The notes under the pieces are model-generated. The model had not been told where the DNA came from. It did no database searches and was given only the letters and a program-made list of their open reading frames with translations. 64,000 nt of DNA. Origin: Xenorhabdus thuongxuanensis (GTDB taxonomy: Bacteria; Pseudomonadota; Gammaproteobacteria; Enterobacterales; Enterobacteriaceae). The stretch covers positions 55,456-119,455 of the forward strand of contig NZ_MKGR01000010.1 of the NCBI RefSeq assembly GCF_001908095.1. The letters are read 5' to 3'. How positions within the stretch are numbered: position 1 is the first letter of the stretch; each line of letters opens with the position of its first letter. The translations under genes and the position numbers were made by a program. Of this stretch, positions 8,634-15,416 are shown piece after piece.

Positions 8634-8920
8634 TCAAAAATTAGCACTGAACGTATCAACGCTATCGGCTTTAACAAACTTGGCAGCGTTAGGCATCTCT
8701 TTGCCATCTTCGTCTTTACTTAATGCATTAAAATGCTCAACGCCACATTTGATCTTGGCCTTTTCAGCTTCACGCAGGTCATCTGAGACTCACCAGATTA
8801 ATCAACGGGTAAACATAGGCCACGGCTAATTTCCTGTCGCTTTTTAGTGATTGAATTGGTTTCATTCAACATACAGATCTGGAAAACATTCGAGTTGTCC
8901 CAGCATTCTCTCAGTGCTGA
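8634..8920 (-). pseudogene. Relic of a type III restriction endonuclease subunit (Res)
   Basis: On the minus strand one can read SALRECWDNSNVFQICMLNETNSITKKRQEISRGLCLPVD, then a TAA stop where the family has a glutamine codon (CAA). This matches helicase motifs V-VI of type III restriction (Res) subunits (ALREGWDNPNVFQICTLNE...RRQEIGRGLRLxVNQ). After a short junction a different frame gives DDLREAEKAKIKCGVEHFNAL, typical of the C-terminal endonuclease end, with a natural stop at 8634-8636. Thus the middle has been deleted, and neither the N-terminal two thirds nor the Mod methyltransferase gene is present. The assignment rests on recalled family motifs and could be checked by a translated search. 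Confidence 0.7.
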
Positions 8921-9042
8921 CCTTAAAGAATTTCAACGTAGCTAAATATTAATAAAAAAATTAATTAAGTCATTTAATGAAAATTTCGTTTATTATTTTC
9001 ACTAGGAATTATAATAAAAATCACATATTGTGAACATTAATT

Positions 9043-9081
9043 GCTCGTTATGTTCAGCAAGTTAATTTGAACATAACGAGC
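9043..9081. repeat. 14-bp perfect palindrome upstream of the HTH operon
   Basis: GCTCGTTATGTTCA at 9043-9056 is repeated inverted at 9068-9081 with an 11-base spacer. It could be a terminator for transcription from the left, or a long operator. It lies about 200 bases before the regulator gene start. Confidence 0.6.
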
Positions 9082-9210
9082 GGGTACGCTATTTCTTAAC
9101 GCAAAGTTTACTCTTTTTATTATACGAATATGATTCACTTCTCTCATATCCCTTCCTTAGTATCCAGCATAAACTGTCAGTTTCCCTGATGCTGAGCACT
9201 TGTATTACAA

Positions 9211-9234
9211 AATCTTAATAGATAAAATAAGATT
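9211..9234. promoter_or_regulatory. Possible operator of the HTH/S24-like regulator operon
   Basis: A 7-bp inverted repeat AATCTTA (9211-9217) / TAAGATT (9228-9234) lies 45 bases before the regulator start codon in very AT-rich DNA. Position suggests autoregulation; binding is inferred only. GAGAG at 9265-9270 is the likely ribosome binding site. Confidence 0.35.
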
Positions 9235-9278
9235 ATAAATATCAGCGTACGACAATATATTATCAGAGAGATGATATA

Positions 9279-9932
9279 ATGCAAGAATCGAACAATAAAA
9301 AAACAACTGAAGCAGATGCTCTGTTATCTAATATCGCTCAAAACATCGATTTTTTAATGAAAAAAAATGACATCCCCCCACAAACCTTGAGCAGGCTGAC
9401 AGGCTTAGGCATTGCAACTATCAATAGCCTCAGACGTGGTGTAGGCAACCCAACTATCGCAACTATTTCATCCATTGCAGATGTATTTGGTGTAAATGTT
9501 GGTGAAATTACCGACAATAAGTTGTATGAGTCAAATGAAGATGAGGAAATTATTTTATCAATCCCCCTAATTCGTTATAGTGAATTGGATAGCTATATAA
9601 CCGGAGAAATAGTTAACGTAAATTTATATAAAGTCAGTGTTAATAGTAATCACGAAAATTCACTTTTCTCAGTAGAATTTTCAAATAATCTATTATCTCC
9701 GTATTTTGACAGTAATACCATTGCCATTGTTTCTAAAACGGAAAATTTTTGTGACAGTGATGTGGTTCTCGTTAAGATTAAAGATGCTCCTATTTGTTTT
9801 AGACAAATTTTTGTAGGCGAAAGTGGAATTTATTTTTCGATATTAGGAATTGAAAGTGAACCTAAAACAATATTAACCCATAACTACACAATAATTGGGG
9901 TTGTGACTAAATCAATTAAAAAATTAAAATAG
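9279..9932 (+). CDS. XRE-family HTH regulator with S24/LexA-like C-terminal domain
   Basis: First gene of an AT-rich four-gene operon. The 217-residue protein has an N-terminal Cro/C1-type HTH (about residues 18-78: LSRLTGLGIATINSLRRGVGNPTIATISSIADVFGV) and a C-terminal domain shaped like the S24/LexA sensor fold (about 120-215, with SPYFDSNTIAIVSK and DSDVVLVKIKDAPICFRQIF). In self-cleaving repressors a Ser sits in the GDSM segment and a Lys in the VxVKR strand; here the matching places appear to read NNL and CFRQ, so the Ser-Lys dyad seems absent. It is then probably not cleaved and may sense a ligand or partner instead. The target is likely its own operon. Confidence 0.75.
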   Translation: MQESNNKKTTEADALLSNIAQNIDFLMKKNDIPPQTLSRLTGLGIATINSLRRGVGNPTIATISSIADVFGVNVGEITDNKLYESNEDEEIILSIPLIRYSELDSYITGEIVNVNLYKVSVNSNHENSLFSVEFSNNLLSPYFDSNTIAIVSKTENFCDSDVVLVKIKDAPICFRQIFVGESGIYFSILGIESEPKTILTHNYTIIGVVTKSIKKLK

Positions 9933-9942
9933 GAATTTTATT

Positions 9943-10425
9943 ATGGAAAAAATAGTTGATTTTTTCAAAAAGACATTTAAACCTCGTTATATATACAGTT
10001 TACAAAAATTTGAACCCATAAAAGAGAATGGATGTTATATATTAAAAGAATTAGGCACCCATACATGTATCAAAGCAACCGCAGAAGATATCTTTGATAG
10101 TGATCTATTATATAATATAAATCCTATCGACATCATATTCATAACAAAATTTGAAGAATATGAAATGAGAGAAAAGCAAAAATTCGAAATTATAGAAGAA
10201 AGCAGAGATCTTTCCTTCATAATACAAAATGCCTATTCTCGCAGAAAAATAAATGGAAAGGAATTACTTATGGATAATAATATAGTGGAAAAATTAGATC
10301 CAGCAAGCCTTGTCAAAATCGCCTATATGTCAGGATTAAAAGATGGCAGAAAAATCTCCGATGATATATCAAGGGCAGAAAAAATAAAATCATCCAAGCA
10401 TACAAAATTGAAGGTAATAAAGTGA
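9943..10425 (+). CDS. Protein of unknown function, second gene of the HTH-VUT-phosphoesterase operon
   Basis: A 160-residue, lysine- and isoleucine-rich soluble protein that I do not recognise. It lacks a signal peptide and membrane segments. The N-terminal half is beta-rich by appearance (YIYSLQKFEPIKENGCYILKELGTHTCIKATAEDIFDSDLL), followed by a charged helix (KFEEYEMREKQKFEIIEE) and a second half with SLVKIAYMSGLKDGRK before a basic tail. It starts 10 bases after the regulator and ends overlapping the GTG start of the transporter gene by four bases, so it is made together with it. It might be a partner of the transporter; this is inferred from position only. Confidence 0.8.
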   Translation: MEKIVDFFKKTFKPRYIYSLQKFEPIKENGCYILKELGTHTCIKATAEDIFDSDLLYNINPIDIIFITKFEEYEMREKQKFEIIEESRDLSFIIQNAYSRRKINGKELLMDNNIVEKLDPASLVKIAYMSGLKDGRKISDDISRAEKIKSSKHTKLKVIK

Positions 10426-11120
10426 CTAAATCCTATCCCATTAATTCAAAATTTAAATATGACTCTTTATTTATTTCTTTATCCGTCACAATAATGATAA
10501 CATGTGATGTACTTGTATATAAAACTTTAGATTTTAGTGGCTTCAAAATCACATTTAGTGGGATTTTATTCTCTTTTTATTTCCTAATATCCACAATTCA
10601 GACAGAAGTATATGGGTACAGACAAGGAGTCAAAACAGTCTGGATAATCGTTTTATGCCAATCAATTTTCGTAATGATCATCTTTGCAGCATCACATGCA
10701 CAACCAGAAAATAATCAGATCTCAATGAACTTTAGATCATTATTTGGTGAGTTCTGGCGTGTGATGGTGGGGACATGGACTTCTGTACCTATTTCTTATT
10801 TTATCAATGGATTTGTTATATCTAACTTAAAAAAAGTTTTTCTTGGACGATTTTTTTTCATCAGATATATCATTGCTTCAATGATTACCCAGGCCGCTCT
10901 TCTACTGTCAGCATATCCTATCAGCCTGTCTTCAAAATACAGTTTTAATGAATTAATCATAATAATTGCGACAACATGGTCATATAAAGTCATCATGTCC
11001 ATTATTTTGCTACCGATAGGGATAATCTTATCTGATAAAATCAAAAAATTAGAGTCAACTGATATATACGACTGGAACATTTCATATAATCCATTTCTTT
11101 TCAAAGGTAATAAAAAATGA
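10422..11120 (+). CDS. VUT/YhhQ-family transporter (queuosine-precursor-type)
   Basis: A 232-residue integral membrane protein with about six hydrophobic segments. It resembles the VUT (vitamin uptake transporter) family, which includes E. coli YhhQ, the importer of the 7-deazaguanine queuosine precursors preQ0/preQ1. Family-like features are the N-terminal LSVTIMITCDVLVYK segment, FYFLISTIQTEVYGYRQG (compare the TDxxxExYG motif; here TE rather than TD) and the C-terminal TWSYKVIMSIILLPIG (compare xYKxxxAxxxTPxxY). The start is GTG at 10422 overlapping the previous stop (GTGA). As it diverges from YhhQ, the substrate need not be preQ0. Confidence 0.72.
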   Translation: MTKSYPINSKFKYDSLFISLSVTIMITCDVLVYKTLDFSGFKITFSGILFSFYFLISTIQTEVYGYRQGVKTVWIIVLCQSIFVMIIFAASHAQPENNQISMNFRSLFGEFWRVMVGTWTSVPISYFINGFVISNLKKVFLGRFFFIRYIIASMITQAALLLSAYPISLSSKYSFNELIIIIATTWSYKVIMSIILLPIGIILSDKIKKLESTDIYDWNISYNPFLFKGNKK

Positions 11121-11860
11121 AAGCTATTCACTTAACAGACATACACTTGACCCTAAGCCGAGACAATAAAATTTTTAATGTCAATCCTTATGAAAATTTT
11201 GATTTTGTTTGTGAAGAAATATATAGAATAAAAAACATTACTGATATAGCGTTAATTATTGTATCCGGTGACATTACAAATGATGGTGATGTCGATGCTT
11301 ATAAATACTTTTTTAAGAAAATGGAATCCCTAAAAACACCTTATATAGCAATACTTGGTAATCATGATATTAAGAATAATTTTGATATCGCTCTCGCAGA
11401 AGAAAAAACACAATATATTATCAACTCCCGCCAGTATAAAAATAAATCCTGGCATATTATTTCTGTCGATACTGTCGTCGAAGGTGAGGATTTCGGTTTT
11501 ATATCCAACAATAACTTGGCTGAGTTAGAAAGAGAGATGATTGAAAACAGTCATTTTAATATCGCAATATTCATGCATCACCATGCCATTTCAGTTGGTA
11601 CACCAATTGTAGATAACTGCATGTTGAATAATAGCAAAGAATTATTGGCTCTGTGTGAGAAACATCAGGTTAAATTTATCGGCAGTGGACATGCACATAC
11701 TTCACGTATTTGGCATCATAATACAATGGTAACGAGTGTTGCTCCCGCTGTTGTATTCCAATGGTTACCAGGTATAGATACAGTCAAGATATCAAAGGGC
11801 TTTGGTTTCAATATAATAGATTTTTCTTCCGATTTATCTATAACATCATGCATTTATTAA
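11117..11860 (+). CDS. Calcineurin-like metallophosphoesterase (CpdA-like)
   Basis: A 247-residue cytoplasmic metallophosphoesterase. All five metal-binding motifs are present in order: TDIHLT (residues 7-12), SGDITNDGD (about 49-57), LGNHD (about 79-83), MHHHA (about 154-158) and GSGHAHT (about 192-198). This layout is like CpdA-type 3',5'-cyclic nucleotide phosphodiesterases and related enzymes acting on small phosphate esters. Its ATG overlaps the transporter stop by four bases (ATGA), so it is translationally coupled and probably acts on the transported or regulatory molecule; that is inference. It is the last gene of the AT-rich operon. Confidence 0.85.
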   Translation: MKAIHLTDIHLTLSRDNKIFNVNPYENFDFVCEEIYRIKNITDIALIIVSGDITNDGDVDAYKYFFKKMESLKTPYIAILGNHDIKNNFDIALAEEKTQYIINSRQYKNKSWHIISVDTVVEGEDFGFISNNNLAELEREMIENSHFNIAIFMHHHAISVGTPIVDNCMLNNSKELLALCEKHQVKFIGSGHAHTSRIWHHNTMVTSVAPAVVFQWLPGIDTVKISKGFGFNIIDFSSDLSITSCIY

Positions 11861-11881
11861 TGTTTATTTCCTCTATTGTTC

Positions 11882-11908
11882 AAGTTGCAGCGTTGTTGGC
11901 TGCACTTG
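11882..11908. repeat. Hairpin between the phosphoesterase and DUF819 genes
   Basis: An imperfect hairpin with core TGCAGC / GCTGCA (11886-11891 and 11899-11904) and flanking AAGT/ACTT pairing. It lies between convergent genes and may be the terminator; its form also resembles small dispersed repeats of related genera. Confidence 0.45.
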
Positions 11909-11909
11909 T

Positions 11910-13121
11910 TCATTTCACCACAAAATAAACAAACGTCCCCACATAATTACCAATGACATAGCCAACAGTACCAATCACCATAATCGGGCCGACCAGATTA
12001 ATCCAACCACGGCTAATTGCCATCGCTGCTGCGGTAGTTGGCCCACCGATATTGGCATTACACGCCAAAATGTTTTCCTCAAGGTTGAATTTAAACACTT
12101 TTCCCACGGCAAAAGTCAGTATCAAGTTCAGCATAGTAATCACAAAGACGAAGGCAAATAGTAGTGGCGCATGGCTGATAATGACCTGAACGGATGCAGG
12201 TATGCCAATCACAACAAAAAACATATAAATGGCGTAAGTACCCAATTCCTGGGTGCCATTCAGTTTGCTGAATGTCTCTTTAAATATTGAGACGATAATA
12301 AAAGTGACGGTAGTCAGAAGCAGGTATTTATCGGAAATCAGGCTGAAAACCAGCTCTTGGTAAATGTTGTTTGGCTGCCCAAGCAAGGTTTTTAACCATG
12401 ATGAAAGCTGAAATGATAGCGCAACGATAAAAATTGACCATGCCAGCGATATAGCGATGTCTTTCAGGGCAATATTTTTGGGTTTCCAATAAGCAGCCGC
12501 CAAGGGTTGAGATTTATCTAAATTAGGCGTATTTTCAACCAAATCGGTATATGGACTGCCCCAGAATTTTCTCGCCACTGTCCAACCAGATAAAAGCATC
12601 AGGATAATAAAATAAGCGGCCATCATAAAATGATCAGCAACGATGGTAGAGGCCACCATGTCCTGGGAAGTTTCCAGCTTGGCGGCCATTGCCGCAAAGT
12701 TAACTCCTCCTCCCGTATAAGAAGCGGATATCATGCCACTGATTTTATCTAACTCTGGTATGTAAGCCCTGAAAAGCCAGAAAGAGACGATTGTACCAAT
12801 CATGGTCGCAACGGAAGAAATCAGGAAAAGTATCAATAATCGTCCACTTTCTTTAAGAATACTGTGCAGGTTAGTTTTAAATAATAATAAGGGGATTGCC
12901 AGTGGCAGGATATACCCCCAAACAGCATCGTAAGCCGGTGCTTCGGTAGGAATAATATTTAAATTGGAAGCAAAGACAGCAACGATCAATGCAATCACTG
13001 CTCCCGGTATTTTAGATGCCCATTTAAAACGCTGTTCTGCCATTATGGCGGCAGCGACAACAATCATAATAAAAGCCCACAGCATTAATGAATTGTCAGC
13101 TGTAATGAATGTATTTTTCAT
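11910..13121 (-). CDS. DUF819 family membrane protein (YjcL-like)
   Basis: A 403-residue inner-membrane protein with about ten to eleven hydrophobic helices, matching the DUF819/YjcL family. Characteristic parts are the PIPLL-like segment (LPLAIPLLLFKTNLHSIL), the glycine-rich SASYTGGGVNFAAMA and the C-terminal ACNANIGGPTTAAAMA, typical of transporters with repeated re-entrant loops. Its function is not established, though a transport role is generally assumed. It begins 64 bases after the VanX-like dipeptidase gene and is likely in one operon with it, which suggests transport of a dipeptide or a released amino acid. Confidence 0.85.
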   Translation of the reverse strand: MKNTFITADNSLMLWAFIMIVVAAAIMAEQRFKWASKIPGAVIALIVAVFASNLNIIPTEAPAYDAVWGYILPLAIPLLLFKTNLHSILKESGRLLILFLISSVATMIGTIVSFWLFRAYIPELDKISGMISASYTGGGVNFAAMAAKLETSQDMVASTIVADHFMMAAYFIILMLLSGWTVARKFWGSPYTDLVENTPNLDKSQPLAAAYWKPKNIALKDIAISLAWSIFIVALSFQLSSWLKTLLGQPNNIYQELVFSLISDKYLLLTTVTFIIVSIFKETFSKLNGTQELGTYAIYMFFVVIGIPASVQVIISHAPLLFAFVFVITMLNLILTFAVGKVFKFNLEENILACNANIGGPTTAAAMAISRGWINLVGPIMVIGTVGYVIGNYVGTFVYFVVK

Positions 13122-13184
13122 TATTTTTTCCCAATATTTTTTAAATAAAAAAGAAGATATTCACTCACTGACTCATTCAATGAT

Positions 13185-13940
13185 TTACTTATTCAAATAG
13201 TCTGAAGTTTCATCTATTGCTCCATAAATAGCCGTCCTGTTGTTATAGAATGCCCACATGGAGTTACCGTAATCATAATGCCACCACTCAGTCGGTAAAT
13301 TGGTAAATCCTACTTGCTTCATGGCGTGGTAGAGTAATCGGCGATATAAAGTGGCAGACATATTTTTTTCAGGGGCCTTTTCTAATGCAGCGGTGTAGGA
13401 AAGTCCATTCACTTCATCAAACTCTGTCCCCAAAAAAAGTGCATGACCAGATTCTATATTAAAGAGTGTGACATCCACTGCACCCCCTGTCAGATGTGGG
13501 CTGATTTGATTTTTTCCTACTGGCGCTGGAGCTACAAATTGCTGTAATAGTTTCTGCTGTTCCTCAGCCGATAATTCGGTATATTGCTCTGCGATCTTTA
13601 CCTGCGTTATCTCTTGCAATGCTTGCTGCGTTTCCCGCGAACGCCAACCATCCAATACTAAAATCCCCAAATGGGCAGGAAGTAACTGTGATGCTATCCT
13701 TAATTTTTCAGCCACACTTTTTCTTACCATACAATATTCAATAGAGCCTTTTATTCCTGCCAGATAATAAACCGATTTTTGTTTTAATTTATTCGAATCA
13801 GTAATGATTTCTAAAGATTCATGACATTCATAAATAGGAATTTCATTAATTATTTTCCAATCAAAATCGCCCTCTACCGAGATTTTTTCCGCAGCATTTT
13901 TTCCCAGGTTTATATTTCCAGAAGAAGTAGGTAGCAACAT
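13185..13940 (-). CDS. D-Ala-D-Ala dipeptidase, VanX/DdpX-like (peptidase M15D)
   Basis: Zinc D,D-dipeptidase of family M15D, of about 251 residues. The catalytic set of VanX is visible: the arginine of LDGWRSRETQQAL, the zinc ligands in SPHLTGGAVDVTLF (SxHxxGxAxD) and the Glu and His of TEWWHYDYG near the C-terminus. Such enzymes hydrolyse D-alanyl-D-alanine or related dipeptides, often for recycling. No signal peptide is obvious, so it is likely cytoplasmic. The ATG at 13940 is chosen as the start because AAGG lies six bases upstream; a TTG lies two codons before it. Its neighbour is a DUF819 membrane protein and there are no vancomycin-resistance partners, so a nutritional role is more likely. 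Confidence 0.88.
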   Translation of the reverse strand: MLLPTSSGNINLGKNAAEKISVEGDFDWKIINEIPIYECHESLEIITDSNKLKQKSVYYLAGIKGSIEYCMVRKSVAEKLRIASQLLPAHLGILVLDGWRSRETQQALQEITQVKIAEQYTELSAEEQQKLLQQFVAPAPVGKNQISPHLTGGAVDVTLFNIESGHALFLGTEFDEVNGLSYTAALEKAPEKNMSATLYRRLLYHAMKQVGFTNLPTEWWHYDYGNSMWAFYNNRTAIYGAIDETSDYLNK

Positions 13941-14131
13941 ATTCAACCTTACACTGTGATATTGGTGTTGATTTCATTTAAATAACAACATGTTTACAGG
14001 TTAGCAACAGAAGTGCTATCCATCAAATTTTATTTATTTTCTATTATTGAGTTAAATCGTCTTTTATATTCAAAAGGTAATCAGGTGAAATGCCAAATCG
14101 TCTATGACAAAATAAGCCAACCCTAATATCT

Positions 14132-14167
14132 GGAGGAGGAATACCGAGACGGTATTCATGACACAAC
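14132..14167 (+). promoter_or_regulatory. pyrI ribosome binding site with intervening hairpin
   Basis: A very strong Shine-Dalgarno GGAGGAGG (14132-14139) lies 28 bases from the pyrI ATG, too far for normal initiation. Between them is a perfect 7-bp hairpin, AATACCG-AGA-CGGTATT (14140-14156). If folded it would bring SD and start to about 11 bases. An out-of-frame ATG (14158) lies closer. The arrangement may control PyrI synthesis; function inferred. Confidence 0.5.
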
Positions 14168-14632
14168 ATGACACAAGACCATCAACTACAAGTAGAAGCC
14201 ATTAAATGTGGCACGGTTATCGATCACATCCCAGCCCACGTCGGCTTTAAGTTATTGTCACTGTTCAAACTCACCGAAACAGATCAGCGCATTACGATTG
14301 GCCTGAATCTGCCTTCCAATCATTTGGGTAAAAAGGATCTGATCAAGATTGAAAACACCTTTCTGACAGAACAACAGGCAAACCAACTCGCCATGTATGC
14401 ACCCAATGCCACGATCAATAATATTGAGAATTACGTTGTGGTCAAAAAGATGCCAATCAACTTGCCAGACAGAATCGACAGTGTCCTTGTCTGCCCAAAC
14501 AGCAATTGCATCAGCCATAATGAACCTGTCGACAGCAGCTTCTATGTGATGTCAGAAAAAGACGATGTGGTGTTGCGCTGTAAATACTGTGAGAAAGAGT
14601 TTGATCGTCAAGCCGTTATCAATAACGATTAA
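14168..14632 (+). CDS. pyrI: Aspartate carbamoyltransferase regulatory subunit
   Basis: Regulatory chain of ATCase, binding CTP, UTP and ATP and conferring feedback control on PyrB. The 154 residues match E. coli PyrI closely ([44 protein letters not shown]). The four zinc cysteines that hold it to PyrB are present as C109, C114, C138 and C141 (VCPNSNC and RCKYCEKEF). The gene is separated from pyrB by about 8.2 kb, so it must be transcribed from its own or an unrelated promoter; I see no clear sigma-70 consensus in the 220 bases upstream. It is followed by ridA, as in E. coli, which shows the original operon order. Confidence 0.96.
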   Translation: MTQDHQLQVEAIKCGTVIDHIPAHVGFKLLSLFKLTETDQRITIGLNLPSNHLGKKDLIKIENTFLTEQQANQLAMYAPNATINNIENYVVVKKMPINLPDRIDSVLVCPNSNCISHNEPVDSSFYVMSEKDDVVLRCKYCEKEFDRQAVINND

Positions 14633-14770
14633 CCACCGATTCAAATAATCTATCTGCTGCCAGTTCAGGTAATCTGTAAGAATGTCCTGTATCAATTGAT
14701 GCGGGACAAAGGATCACTATAATGGCAATCCAGAAAATTTTTCCATTTAGACGTCAAACAGGAGTTTCTA

Positions 14771-15157
14771 ATGTCACGTTCTATCCATACCGAAAATGCA
14801 CCAGCAGCAATCGGCCCTTATGTTCAGGGTGTTGATCTGGGTAGCATGGTTATCACTTCCGGCCAAATCCCTGTTGATCCAAAAACCGGTGCTATCCCTG
14901 AAGAGGTGACTGCTCAAGCCCGTCAATCTTTGGAAAACGTTCAAGCTATTATCGAACAATCTGGCTTGAAAGTTGCTGATATCGTAAAAACCACAGTGTT
15001 TGTTAAGGATCTGAATGACTTCGCGGCCGTGAACGCAACTTACGAAGCGTTCTTTGCTGAACACAATGCACCGTTCCCTGCCCGTTCATGTGTTGAAGTT
15101 GCCCGTCTGCCAAAAGACGTGAAAATCGAAATCGAAGCTATCGCCGTTCGTCGCTAA
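14771..15157 (+). CDS. ridA: 2-iminobutanoate/2-iminopropanoate deaminase
   Basis: RidA (YjgF/YER057c/UK114) hydrolyses reactive enamine/imine intermediates released by PLP enzymes such as threonine dehydratase. The 128-residue protein carries the family elements NAPAAIGPYVQG, SGQIPVDPKTG, TTVFVKDLNDFAAVN and FPARSCVEVARLPKDVKIEIEAIA, including R105 that binds the substrate carboxylate and C107. SD AGGAG lies at about eight bases before the ATG. It follows pyrI as in E. coli. A perfect 11-bp hairpin lies just downstream. Confidence 0.97.
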   Translation: MSRSIHTENAPAAIGPYVQGVDLGSMVITSGQIPVDPKTGAIPEEVTAQARQSLENVQAIIEQSGLKVADIVKTTVFVKDLNDFAAVNATYEAFFAEHNAPFPARSCVEVARLPKDVKIEIEAIAVRR

Positions 15158-15170
15158 TTTGTCGTTTTCT

Positions 15171-15199
15171 CAACCCTGATAACGCTGGTATCAGGGTTG
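15171..15199 (+). terminator. Hairpin downstream of ridA
   Basis: A perfect 11-bp stem CAACCCTGATA (15171-15181) / TATCAGGGTTG (15189-15199) with a seven-base loop, 14 bases after the ridA stop. The T-run after it is weak, but position suggests termination. Confidence 0.65.
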
Positions 15200-15284
15200 T
15201 TATTCCCGTCTGGTCTTCCTCCCGCTAATAATCTTCCCTTTCTCTGTCTTAGATCAACTTTTTAGTTTGTATATTAGCTCATAA

Positions 15285-15331
15285 AAACCACATGTTGTGC
15301 TTTAATATAATATAAACACTACATATAGTAT
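15285..15331 (+). promoter_or_regulatory. Pair of NrdR boxes upstream of nrdD
   Basis: Two 16-bp sites resemble the NrdR-box consensus acaCwAtATaTwGtgt: AAACCACATGTTGTGC (15285-15300, with the core C, A, A, T, T, G all conserved) and ACACTACATATAGTAT (15316-15331, about 14 of 16). Their centres are 31 bp apart, the three-helical-turn spacing known for NrdR box pairs. They lie about 85-130 bases before the nrdD start and predict repression by NrdR. Confidence 0.8.
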
Positions 15332-15416
15332 TTATGCACAAGATTATCCACTTTAAAGCAGAAAGCGAGCCTTCATCTCATTTTGGCCTGTGGATAACAT
15401 ATTGAGGAGCCTTATC

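Noticed and set aside
15158..15416. Missing ATP-cone of NrdD encoded in another frame upstream
   Set aside because: The stretch contains the ridA hairpin, NrdR boxes and AT-rich promoter DNA and no frame with ATP-cone motifs (such as VxKRDG).
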